A stretch of 64,000 bases of DNA from a virus: positions 1 through 64,000 of the IMG/VR virus record IMGVR_UViG_3300007513_000017; one strand, 5' to 3'. The notes under the pieces were generated by a model, which saw only the letters and a list, made by a program, of their open reading frames with translations, was not told where the DNA came from and did not search any database. Shown here piece after piece: positions 58,156-64,000 of this stretch; position 1 is the stretch's first letter, and every line of letters starts with the position of its first letter. The position numbers and the translations under genes were made by a program.

Positions 58156-58612
58156 ATGATGGATTTGCTATGGATGGGCACTCCCTATTAATTTCTGATT
58201 TTTTGGTTGCGTTCTTCTCTTGTTCGGTAAGTGGTGAACCACCTGCTATCTCTACACAACGAATAGCTTTATCACTTGCACCGTTAATAATTCTTTGTAT
58301 TGTTTCTGTTTTTTCTATGGCGAGTTTACCAAAGTCACGACCTTTTTTATTAAATCTTTTATCTAAATCATCTAAATCTTTTTTAAGAGCTGAAACAAGT
58401 TCGTTCATCTTGTTGTTTGCTTTTAAAATTTCTTTAAAGTCTTCTTGTTGCTTAGCAATGAGTTCCTTTTGAGAACTCACTGCTTCTTCCAATTTGATTT
58501 GATTCGCTTTTAAAATGGCATTATCGGATCGTAACTTCATTACATACATACCTGCACCTGCAAGTCCTGTAATCATCACAACTACCATCGCCATTTTTAA
58601 ATAACCAAACAT
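58136..58612 (-). CDS. Inner-membrane spanin-like coiled-coil protein, 158 aa
   Basis: N-terminal anchor (MAMVVVMITGLAGAGMYVMK), coiled coil (AILKANQIKLEEAVSSQKEL to MNELVSALKKDLDDLDKRF), and C-terminal RCVEIAGGSPLTEQEK with NRECPSI, a motif seen in i-spanins of marine T4-like phages. Partner is the overlapping lipoprotein. Together they would fuse the membranes at lysis. Confidence 0.75.
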   Translation of the reverse strand: MFGYLKMAMVVVMITGLAGAGMYVMKLRSDNAILKANQIKLEEAVSSQKELIAKQQEDFKEILKANNKMNELVSALKKDLDDLDKRFNKKGRDFGKLAIEKTETIQRIINGASDKAIRCVEIAGGSPLTEQEKNATKKSEINRECPSIANPSYVPYNN

Positions 58613-58618
58613 AACTTT

Positions 58619-58777
58619 CTAGTCTTTCTTTAGAACTGCCCAAGCTCCGTAAGCAATTGCCGCCCAAGCAGCAATTTTAGCAACTGGACTGAAAAACAAA
58701 ACTACAACGCCTAATCCTATTAATACTCCACCGTGTAATGATGTTAGTTCTTTTAGTCTTCCTGTTATAAAACCCAT
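58619..58777 (-). CDS. Small membrane protein, 52 aa
   Basis: MGFITGRLKELTSLHGGVLI, then GLGVVVLFFSPVAKIAAWAA and a basic end (VLKKD). Good ribosome site AAAGGAGAA. Two helices; may be a holin-like or accessory membrane protein next to the spanin pair. Confidence 0.65.
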   Translation of the reverse strand: MGFITGRLKELTSLHGGVLIGLGVVVLFFSPVAKIAAWAAIAYGAWAVLKKD

Positions 58778-58792
58778 ATTGGTTCTCCTTTT

Positions 58793-59374
58793 TTATTTTA
58801 TCTTGGCACCAACTTTTCGGTGCTTATTCCAAGCCAAAAAACCACCTAGTCTTAAAGAATAATATGCTAGATAGTTCATAAGATAGAATCCATTTACTCC
58901 GATATTAATATCTCTAAAGATTTCATCTGCTCTTTTTTGAGATATAACACCAAGGGTATCTGTCTTATTTATTTTTAATAATGTCTGATACTTATAAGCA
59001 TAATCGTGTACCAAACCACCCATTAAAAGTACACCTACTGGTGATAAAAATGTATGCAAGAATTTTGGAATACTTGCACCGTCAAATTTAAATCCAGCTG
59101 GTATCGTATATTTTATATCGTTTAATTCGTATTCAAAATCTTCTGCGATTTCCCAATTTCTTGTAGTGAGTATCCACAAAAGAATTCCTTTAAAAAAACC
59201 TTTGCCTTTTGTTCTTATTGGCAACGCTCTCATAACTGGCATTTTTTTATATGTAAAGTTATGACATTTAGGTTTCTTCTTATCAAATAAATTGATAATT
59301 AGTCCTGCTATAATAACTAAAATTACTATAGACCACATCCAAAACTTCATTGCTAAACTTATTATTAGTTCCAT
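58793..59374 (-). CDS. DUF1353 family protein, 193 aa
   Basis: N-terminal membrane helix (WSIVILVIIAGLIINLF) followed by a DUF1353 core: IKYTIPAGFKFDGASIPKFL and GLVHDYAYKYQTLL with ADEIFRDI. This family is common in phages and often near lysis genes; function unknown. Complete. Confidence 0.8.
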   Translation of the reverse strand: MELIISLAMKFWMWSIVILVIIAGLIINLFDKKKPKCHNFTYKKMPVMRALPIRTKGKGFFKGILLWILTTRNWEIAEDFEYELNDIKYTIPAGFKFDGASIPKFLHTFLSPVGVLLMGGLVHDYAYKYQTLLKINKTDTLGVISQKRADEIFRDINIGVNGFYLMNYLAYYSLRLGGFLAWNKHRKVGAKIK

Positions 59375-59668
59375 TTATTTCTTCCTTGTTCTCATACTAG
59401 ATGTTGGTTGAGCACCTCTTACGTGAACCATACCACCCATAGTATTTTCTTTCTTTTTATTTCTTGGTTCTACTTTTGGATCAGCAGACAAAAAAGGTCT
59501 TTGATTTACTGCTGTTGTATAAGCAGCGTGTAATCCAACACCTCTAACATTTTTTCCACCTGCTTTCTTTTTAGGTGGTGTATCACCTAAACTTGCTATA
59601 GGTTGTACATTTGAATAGTTTCCTATTCTAACACCTGTTGTACCTATAAACTCTTTAAAACTTTTCAT
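59375..59668 (-). CDS. Conserved phage protein, 97 aa
   Basis: Start MKSFKEFIGTTGVRIGNYSN; basic Gly/Lys-rich centre (DTPPKKKAGGKNVRGVG), C-terminal RGAQPTSSMRTRKK. The MKSFKEFI-type start is shared by several small proteins of T4-like marine phages that are tied to virion or late expression. Unknown. Confidence 0.65.
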   Translation of the reverse strand: MKSFKEFIGTTGVRIGNYSNVQPIASLGDTPPKKKAGGKNVRGVGLHAAYTTAVNQRPFLSADPKVEPRNKKKENTMGGMVHVRGAQPTSSMRTRKK

Positions 59669-59991
59669 ACTCTTGCTTTTTCTTTAATAGTCTTTTTTCT
59701 TTTAGGTGTTTCAATTTTAATTTCTTCTTTCACAACTCCACTTATTTCATCAATCTTATTTTCAAGTTTATTTAACACTTTATAAACACCTTTCAATACA
59801 ACATTGTTATTGTCTTCACTCTCTTGTACTTTTCTTTTTAAAGTACCCATAACTCTTTTCTTACCAGTTGGATTCATATCTACACCACCGTGTGCTACTG
59901 CATTTGCTGGTGCGTCTTCTTTTTTTTCTTTATCATCAATCTTATTGATGAGTTCGTCCATCATATCTTTATAATGTTTTGGCATACTCAT
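59665..59991 (-). CDS. Conserved phage protein, 108 aa
   Basis: MSMPKHYKDMMDELINKIDD, then a Gly/Pro/Ala stretch (NAVAHGGVDMNPTGKKRVMG) and a coiled C-terminus with basic end (KRKKTIKEKARV). Overlaps both neighbours. A virion-linked small protein type of T4-like marine phages. Confidence 0.65.
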   Translation of the reverse strand: MSMPKHYKDMMDELINKIDDKEKKEDAPANAVAHGGVDMNPTGKKRVMGTLKRKVQESEDNNNVVLKGVYKVLNKLENKIDEISGVVKEEIKIETPKRKKTIKEKARV

Positions 59992-60448
59992 ACTCCGATA
60001 CTAGTTTATTATTTTGTTCATATATACCTACACCTAGACAAGTCATTACTGGTTCATCTTCTATGTCTGGTATATCTCTTACTTCATTTAACATAGTTTC
60101 ATACTGGTTAGTTTCTTTTAAATATGAAACAACACCTGCTTCTATTGCGTCTTTGTGTGCCATTAACTGTTTATCTTCTCTCAATATCATTGCCATAGCA
60201 CCAAAAAAAGTACCAAACTTACTACCTAATCCAACTTTACCAAATAATCTTTTCATATTAAAAACAAATCTATGTAAATATGTATATGCTTTTTTATCTT
60301 TACTATCTCTCAATGTCTTATTAGGTCTTAATACTTTACCTTTCTTATCAATAATACCTCGTTTAAAAGCTTCTTGCTTTTCCCAAGATGTTACCAATAG
60401 TTTAACTACTCGGTAAGTTATTAACATATCTATTGCTCTACTTGCCAT
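59969..60448 (-). CDS. Conserved phage protein, 159 aa
   Basis: Pattern AIDMLITYRVVKLLVTSWEK, YTYLHRFVFNMKRLFGKVGL, then FGTFFGAMAMILREDKQL is common to T4-like marine phages, function unknown. One-base overlap with the 120-aa gene upstream. Confidence 0.7.
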   Translation of the reverse strand: MASRAIDMLITYRVVKLLVTSWEKQEAFKRGIIDKKGKVLRPNKTLRDSKDKKAYTYLHRFVFNMKRLFGKVGLGSKFGTFFGAMAMILREDKQLMAHKDAIEAGVVSYLKETNQYETMLNEVRDIPDIEDEPVMTCLGVGIYEQNNKLVSEYEYAKTL

Positions 60449-60810
60449 TACAGTTCCTTTAACATTTGTTTTATCTTTTCATCTTCATCTACATCACCTA
60501 GTTCGTGTTCATAAAGTAATTTAAGATAGTTCAATACTGTTTTTAATACTGACCAATATTCTCTATCTATTTTAAATAATAATAAAGTTATCGCTACATC
60601 TGCACTAAAAACATTTTGTAATACTACAATGTGATTAATAATTAATCTTATTTTAACGTCACCTGTAGTTTTATACTTACGAAATAACCTTTTAAGATAT
60701 TTAAATCGTTTTATATCTTCCAAAAATTCTACATTATCTTCCAATGTAGGATTGCTATAATTTTGCTGAGCAAATAGCAACCAATTATCTTTGGTTATTT
60801 CCTCAAACAT
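60448..60810 (-). CDS. Conserved phage protein, 120 aa
   Basis: Helical, FKYLKRLFRKYKTTGDVKIR then LIINHIVVLQNVFSADVAIT. Recurrent in T4-like marine phages (KRFKYLKRLFRKY motif). No known role. Six bases after the 141-aa gene. Confidence 0.7.
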   Translation of the reverse strand: MFEEITKDNWLLFAQQNYSNPTLEDNVEFLEDIKRFKYLKRLFRKYKTTGDVKIRLIINHIVVLQNVFSADVAITLLLFKIDREYWSVLKTVLNYLKLLYEHELGDVDEDEKIKQMLKEL

Positions 60811-60815
60811 CTGAC

Positions 60816-61241
60816 CTACACCAATTTAGCGTAGACCTTTGATGTTCCGTTTTTCAAAGTTTCATAATTAACTTCTAAATTTAGACCGCCAGATTTTTTG
60901 TGTGATATACCATCATCATTAATATCAGAACCGTCTGTATCTTTTCCAAACCTTCCACCAAATTGACTAACTTTCGCACTAACTTTTCCAGATGTTCCTT
61001 CCATATTAACTGGTGATACTGTTAAACCAATTCGGTTTAGTTTTTCTCTCAAACTATCTACCGCTTGTTGTGGTTTAAGGTATTCCATATCTCCTATAGA
61101 ACCTACAAAAGCATTAACTCTATTTAATACTTCTGGATCGGAAACGTTATGTACGCCTAAATTACCATCTTCAACTGCATTAGATGTTGCTGTTCCAACC
61201 ATCTTGCCGTCTTCTGTTATGTGTTGTTTAAACGTTTTCAT
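60816..61241 (-). CDS. Conserved phage protein, 141 aa
   Basis: Starts MKTFKQHITEDGKMVGTATS, with a central QQAVDSLREKLNRIGLTVSP and a Gly-rich, beta-rich end (SKVYAKLV). Proteins with this start and fold are typical of marine T4-like phage virion regions. Function unknown. Confidence 0.7.
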   Translation of the reverse strand: MKTFKQHITEDGKMVGTATSNAVEDGNLGVHNVSDPEVLNRVNAFVGSIGDMEYLKPQQAVDSLREKLNRIGLTVSPVNMEGTSGKVSAKVSQFGGRFGKDTDGSDINDDGISHKKSGGLNLEVNYETLKNGTSKVYAKLV

Positions 61242-61356
61242 CTTTTTCTTTTCCCTTTTCTTTTGCTGTGTCCTCTTTAGGACAATCAGCTATTACTTCT
61301 TCCTCAAAATCGTCCAAGTCTTTATCTTCATTAAAAATCTTAAACTTTTTTAACAT
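61228..61356 (-). CDS. Small acidic/basic protein, 42 aa
   Basis: MLKKFKIFNEDKDLDDFEEE then Lys/Glu-rich end. Overlaps the upstream coiled-coil gene (17 bases) and the downstream gene (14 bases). Short; found only by reading the gap. Confidence 0.5.
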   Translation of the reverse strand: MLKKFKIFNEDKDLDDFEEEVIADCPKEDTAKEKGKEKDENV

Positions 61357-61552
61357 CTTCTGTTTTAACTGGAATATCTCCAGTCATTCCTATTAACTTA
61401 TTAACTTGTTGAATAGCGCCATTGATTGCATTTAAATTTGCTTTCATCTGACCTAAATCCACTTCAACTTGTTTTATATTTTTTGCCAACTTATCAAAAT
61501 CTACTTGTAATCCTTGTGCTTCTGATTTAAGTTGCTCTATACTTATAGTCAT
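61340..61552 (-). CDS. Small coiled-coil protein, 70 aa
   Basis: SIEQLKSEAQGLQVDFDKLA to QVNKLIGMTGDIPVKTE; almost entirely coiled coil. Preceded by an AAGGAGATAATT ribosome site. Likely co-expressed with the virion protein upstream. Confidence 0.65.
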   Translation of the reverse strand: MTISIEQLKSEAQGLQVDFDKLAKNIKQVEVDLGQMKANLNAINGAIQQVNKLIGMTGDIPVKTEDVKKV

Positions 61553-61574
61553 AATTATCTCCTTATATTATATA

Positions 61575-62036
61575 TTATGCAACTGCGTATCCGTTACCTG
61601 CAATTACGTTCCAATTTGAATTTTTAAATAACAAAGTAACTGTTTCACCTACATTATTTAAAACGACATTTGTTCCGCCTCTTAAATTTGTTGGTGTTAT
61701 AGTTATTGCATTACTACCAGACGTTGATGTATTAAGAACAGTTTTAATTTGTCCATTTGAACCGTCTGCTAATGATACTGCTGCTGTTCCCGCCGTTGCG
61801 TTCACTTCTGTAACAGCACTATCTACATCTGCAACTAAAGTTCCAGAACCTGTGCCTGTTAATGTTTGGGATGCTTGACCAAGACCTAAAAACGTTGGTA
61901 CGTTATTAAATACATTTGCCGCTGATACTTTTTTGTTTATCGGTGTGCCTGATGGATCATCTATTACGTGAAACAGGTCTACACTTGCTATTGCGTTACC
62001 TAAATCGGTAAGCTGGGTGACTTTTTTATCTGCCAT
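61575..62036 (-). CDS. Virion/tail-fibre-associated protein, 153 aa
   Basis: MADKKVTQLTDLGNAIASVD then LFHVIDDPSGTPINKKVSAA with FNNVPTFLGLG, a pattern common at the start of virion or fibre proteins in marine phages, then Thr/Ser/Asn-rich beta structure. Preceded by late promoter and two hairpins in the leader, with AATAGGAGAAAC as ribosome site. Confidence 0.7.
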   Translation of the reverse strand: MADKKVTQLTDLGNAIASVDLFHVIDDPSGTPINKKVSAANVFNNVPTFLGLGQASQTLTGTGSGTLVADVDSAVTEVNATAGTAAVSLADGSNGQIKTVLNTSTSGSNAITITPTNLRGGTNVVLNNVGETVTLLFKNSNWNVIAGNGYAVA

Positions 62037-62052
62037 TTGTTTCTCCTATTAA

Positions 62053-62104
62053 CCCTTTCGGGAATGCTACTGTAGGTAATTCCTACATCATAATATTATT
62101 TATA
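62053..62104 (-). promoter_or_regulatory. T4-type late promoter and structured leader for the 153-aa virion gene
   Basis: TATAAATA at 62097-62104 on the minus strand. Downstream in the leader are two small stems, GTAGG-aatta-CCTAC (62072-62086) and CCC-GAAA-GGG (62053-62062), before AGGAGAAAC. Such stable 5' hairpins could protect an abundant late message from decay. Confidence 0.65.
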
Positions 62105-62144
62105 TGGGCAACCCTATAAAGAATCGCCCATATATTATTGATTA

Positions 62145-62426
62145 TTAAGCAGCGTTTGTTAATGCTACTATCGTTTCGTACTGTACTCTTCCTGCTCTAC
62201 CACCAGAACCAGTTGTCTTTAAGTTCCAACCTGCGTGTCCAGCACCTGCTGGTACTTGAGCATCCGCATAATTGAATAACCCTAAAGTTATTCCAGTTAT
62301 AAAGTTATTAGCAGTTGCGTCTTCAAATAAATTTGTTCTATTTGCTGACGTGAATGCTAATTTAGCAGCAGCACAAGCCCATAATGGTGCTCCAGCCGCC
62401 GAGTCTGCACTTGAATGTGATGACAT
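62145..62426 (-). CDS. Conserved virion-type protein, 93 aa
   Basis: MSSHSSADSAAGAPLWACAA and ANRTNLFEDATANNFITGIT with C-terminal RVQYETIVALTNAA. This pattern is frequent in T4-like marine phages where it is annotated as a structural protein. Late promoter TATAAATA at 62483-62490 and AAGGAGAGAA ribosome site. Cys at residue 18 is notable. Confidence 0.7.
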   Translation of the reverse strand: MSSHSSADSAAGAPLWACAAAKLAFTSANRTNLFEDATANNFITGITLGLFNYADAQVPAGAGHAGWNLKTTGSGGRAGRVQYETIVALTNAA

Positions 62427-62482
62427 AGTATTCTCTCCTTTAAATTAAATTGTTAAAGTACTCAATTCTTAATATATGTGTA

Positions 62483-62490
62483 TATTTATA
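62483..62490 (-). promoter_or_regulatory. T4-type late promoter for the 93-aa virion gene
   Basis: TATAAATA on the minus strand, 57 bases above ATG 62426; exact late consensus. Confidence 0.75.
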
Positions 62491-62503
62491 AGAAAAAGGT
62501 GTG

Positions 62504-62998
62504 TTAGAAACCCAATTGTTTTAATTGTCTTATTGAATTAGACGCTGAAGTATGATATATTCCTATACCACCACGTTGTGTAAAACTATCTGTATTAGGT
62601 TTATAATCGTCAATTAATACTGCAGGACTTCTGTATCCTGTTTGAGCATAATTTTGTTTCTGACTTCTCTTTACAAGATTAACTCTTGCACCACTTAAAC
62701 CTAATTGACTTCTGCACCATTTAGTCTTACCTGGTATACAGTTAGGGTCTACATTACGGTCAACATATGCTGATAGAATATCTGGCGAATGCTTTTTTAT
62801 ATAATTCCACAGTTGTTTACCGTCTGATTGCCACGGCAATGTTTCCCAAAAAGTTTTATCATTTCTGATTGGGTTCCACTTATCTTGTTTTGTTAGGGAC
62901 ATCCATTTACTGATAGGGACTCCTGTTGCTTTCTCGGCACCTTTTTTAAAGTCTGCCAATACGCCGTCCATATCACAATAGAGTTTAGGAAGAGGCAT
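62504..62998 (-). CDS. HAD phosphatase / 5'-nucleotidase-like, 164 aa
   Basis: HAD motif I in LYCDMDGVLADFKKGAE (DxDG), later DDY in AVLIDDYKPNTDSF as motif IV. Size and W-rich middle (FWETLPWQSDGKQLWNYIKK) fit the 5'(3')-deoxyribonucleotidase-like HAD proteins of T4-like phages. Nucleotide recycling role likely. Confidence 0.8.
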   Translation of the reverse strand: MPLPKLYCDMDGVLADFKKGAEKATGVPISKWMSLTKQDKWNPIRNDKTFWETLPWQSDGKQLWNYIKKHSPDILSAYVDRNVDPNCIPGKTKWCRSQLGLSGARVNLVKRSQKQNYAQTGYRSPAVLIDDYKPNTDSFTQRGGIGIYHTSASNSIRQLKQLGF

Positions 62999-63015
62999 AA
63001 TCTGAATTGCCTCCT

Positions 63016-63990
63016 TTAATTAGTATAACTTATCTCTGGATCAGTTTCAATTTTTGAAGCAGGGTTACCAGTCATAGTTCTACCTTTTGTAGGTTCATCT
63101 TTCTTTTTAGCAAGTTTTGCTTTTTCTGCTTTTTCTTTAAGTCTTGCTCTTAAAGTTTCATATTTTAGTTTGTAAGGACTTACTGCTTCTTTTTTAACTT
63201 CGTCTTTGTCTTCTTTGTCTTCTTTGTCTTCTTTTTTTTCTGCTTTATCTCTTAAAAGTTTTTGTGCTAGTCCAACTGTTAAAGGAACTTCTCCTGTTTC
63301 TTTATCTGCAACAGGTTTAATTACTTTACCTTTTTCATTTTCTAATTTTGCTTTTAATACATTAATTTGACCTTGCAACGTTAAAATTTGTTTCTCTTGT
63401 GCTGCTGGGTCTTTAGCACTTGGACCATCTTTACCATCTTTAGCATCCCTTGTTGCTCTTATCTTTGCAATCTTTACACCTGGTTTGTTATCTTTTGCAA
63501 TAGGTGGAATTTTACTTTCATTTCTTGTAGGCAACAGTACAGAGTCTCCTCTTGTTGCTGTTTCATTAGCTGCTTTATTCCAAATATTTCTGATAGTATT
63601 TTCTAAATTTGTTGATGGTTCTGGTTTATCACTACCAATAACATCTTTCTTTGGTTCTTTTTTATCTTCTGTAGTAGATACATTTGCTGTACTAAACTTA
63701 ACTTCTTTTTTCTTATCTGCCATTTTAGAAACTTCTCCAGCGTCAATCGTTTCAGTAGTAGATACGTTAGCAGTTTTAAAATCAACTTCTTTTTTCTTGT
63801 CTTTCATTTTAGATACTTCGCCTGCGTCAATCGTTTCTTGCATATCTTCTGTAGGTCTTTGTGTTTCTATTCCTGAAATACCAAAATGTATATCTTGGTC
63901 ATAACCTTCTGCAAGTTTCCATCCTTTTGCTAAATATTCTTTTTCTTTAGACTTATCTATTACGATAGTCTTGCCGTGTTTAGAAACCAT
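63016..63990 (-). CDS. Repeat-containing hypothetical protein, at least 324 aa
   Basis: Begins at ATG 63990 or upstream beyond the window, since the frame stays open to the edge. Near the start KTIVIDKSKEKEYLAKGWKL is a motif seen in virion proteins of marine T4-like phages. Two tandem copies of a 28-residue unit start with ETIDAGEVSKMKDKKKEV, residues about 52-107. The rest is Lys/Asp/Glu-rich and disordered with a coiled-coil part. Possibly a head or core protein; function not proven. Confidence 0.6.
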   Translation of the reverse strand: MVSKHGKTIVIDKSKEKEYLAKGWKLAEGYDQDIHFGISGIETQRPTEDMQETIDAGEVSKMKDKKKEVDFKTANVSTTETIDAGEVSKMADKKKEVKFSTANVSTTEDKKEPKKDVIGSDKPEPSTNLENTIRNIWNKAANETATRGDSVLLPTRNESKIPPIAKDNKPGVKIAKIRATRDAKDGKDGPSAKDPAAQEKQILTLQGQINVLKAKLENEKGKVIKPVADKETGEVPLTVGLAQKLLRDKAEKKEDKEDKEDKDEVKKEAVSPYKLKYETLRARLKEKAEKAKLAKKKDEPTKGRTMTGNPASKIETDPEISYTN

Positions 63991-64000
63991 TGTTTCTTTT

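Noticed and set aside
62106-62135. Terminator after the 93-aa gene
   Set aside because: ATGGGC/GCCCAT stem is present but no U-run follows and the loop is long.
1-64000. CRISPR array
   Set aside because: No series of equal spaced direct repeats seen.
1-64000. Integrase, attachment site or insertion sequence
   Set aside because: No recombinase motifs or flanking inverted repeats of an IS were found; genome looks strictly lytic in this window.

Overview
This window looks like part of a T4-like marine myovirus genome, AT-rich and densely packed, of the kind that infects streamlined alphaproteobacteria or similar heterotrophs (SAR11/pelagiphage-like). The evidence is a set of recognisable T4 core genes: gp53, gp48, gp4, gp29-like tape measure, gp26/gp51, gp54, gp32, gp59, gp33, gp61, NrdA/NrdB and ThyX. 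Almost everything reads on the minus strand. Only gp4 and one large cyclase gene read on plus. The two ends of the window cut through genes. The host assignment is inference. It rests mainly on a circularly permuted, alphaproteobacterial-style tmRNA and an AapJ-like amino-acid binding protein.

Layout, in low-to-high coordinates (transcription mostly runs the other way). 1-12.2 kb: tail and baseplate genes with inserted accessory genes (an A-type Fe-S carrier and a lipoprotein amino-acid binding protein), then gp32. 12.3-16.5 kb: DUF115/MptE-like protein, three 2OG-Fe(II) oxygenases, gp59, ThyX, gp33. 16.5-16.8 kb: permuted tmRNA. 17-31.8 kb: many small early or conserved phage genes, including an MGME1-like exonuclease, M15 endolysin, GH73-like muralytic enzyme, SprT-like protease, PLP enzyme, glutaredoxin and a run of small lipoproteins and exported proteins. 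31.8-42.9 kb: a surface-sugar cluster (GMP reductase, GDP-mannose 4,6-dehydratase, ColD-like dehydratase, Asn synthetase-like amidotransferase, several glycosyltransferase-like proteins), plus a SET-domain protein and a further 2OG oxygenase. 43-49.4 kb: RuvC-like nuclease, NrdB, NrdA, primase. 49.5-57.2 kb: a curli-like cassette. 57.2-64 kb: spanin pair, small membrane proteins and virion or conserved T4-like marine proteins.

The most striking part is 50.2-57.2 kb. It holds a FecR-domain exported protein with an Asp/Trp-rich centre, a periplasmic CxxC thioredoxin-like protein, a curlin-repeat-like secreted protein, CsgG (outer-membrane secretion pore lipoprotein) and CsgF. Divergent to these is an intact-looking CHASE2-class III adenylate cyclase. 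A T4-type late promoter (TATAAATA) sits directly upstream of csgF, so the cassette is probably expressed late, with virion and lysis genes. This suggests a phage-encoded amyloid or pore export module coupled to envelope sensing and cAMP signalling.

Regulation can be read directly. At least nine TATAAATA late promoters lie in front of virion or late genes, matching the presence of a gp33 homologue. Eight sigma-70-type promoters (TTGACA/TTGACT/TTTACA, 17-base spacer, TATAAT-like) head early genes, and a ninth with a 16-base spacer lies inside a long dyad. Several place the predicted transcription start on or within a few bases of the ATG, implying leaderless mRNAs. The gp51 frame has no normal start and overlaps gp26 at a T TTT TTC slippery heptamer, upstream of the tape measure as in lambda G/GT.
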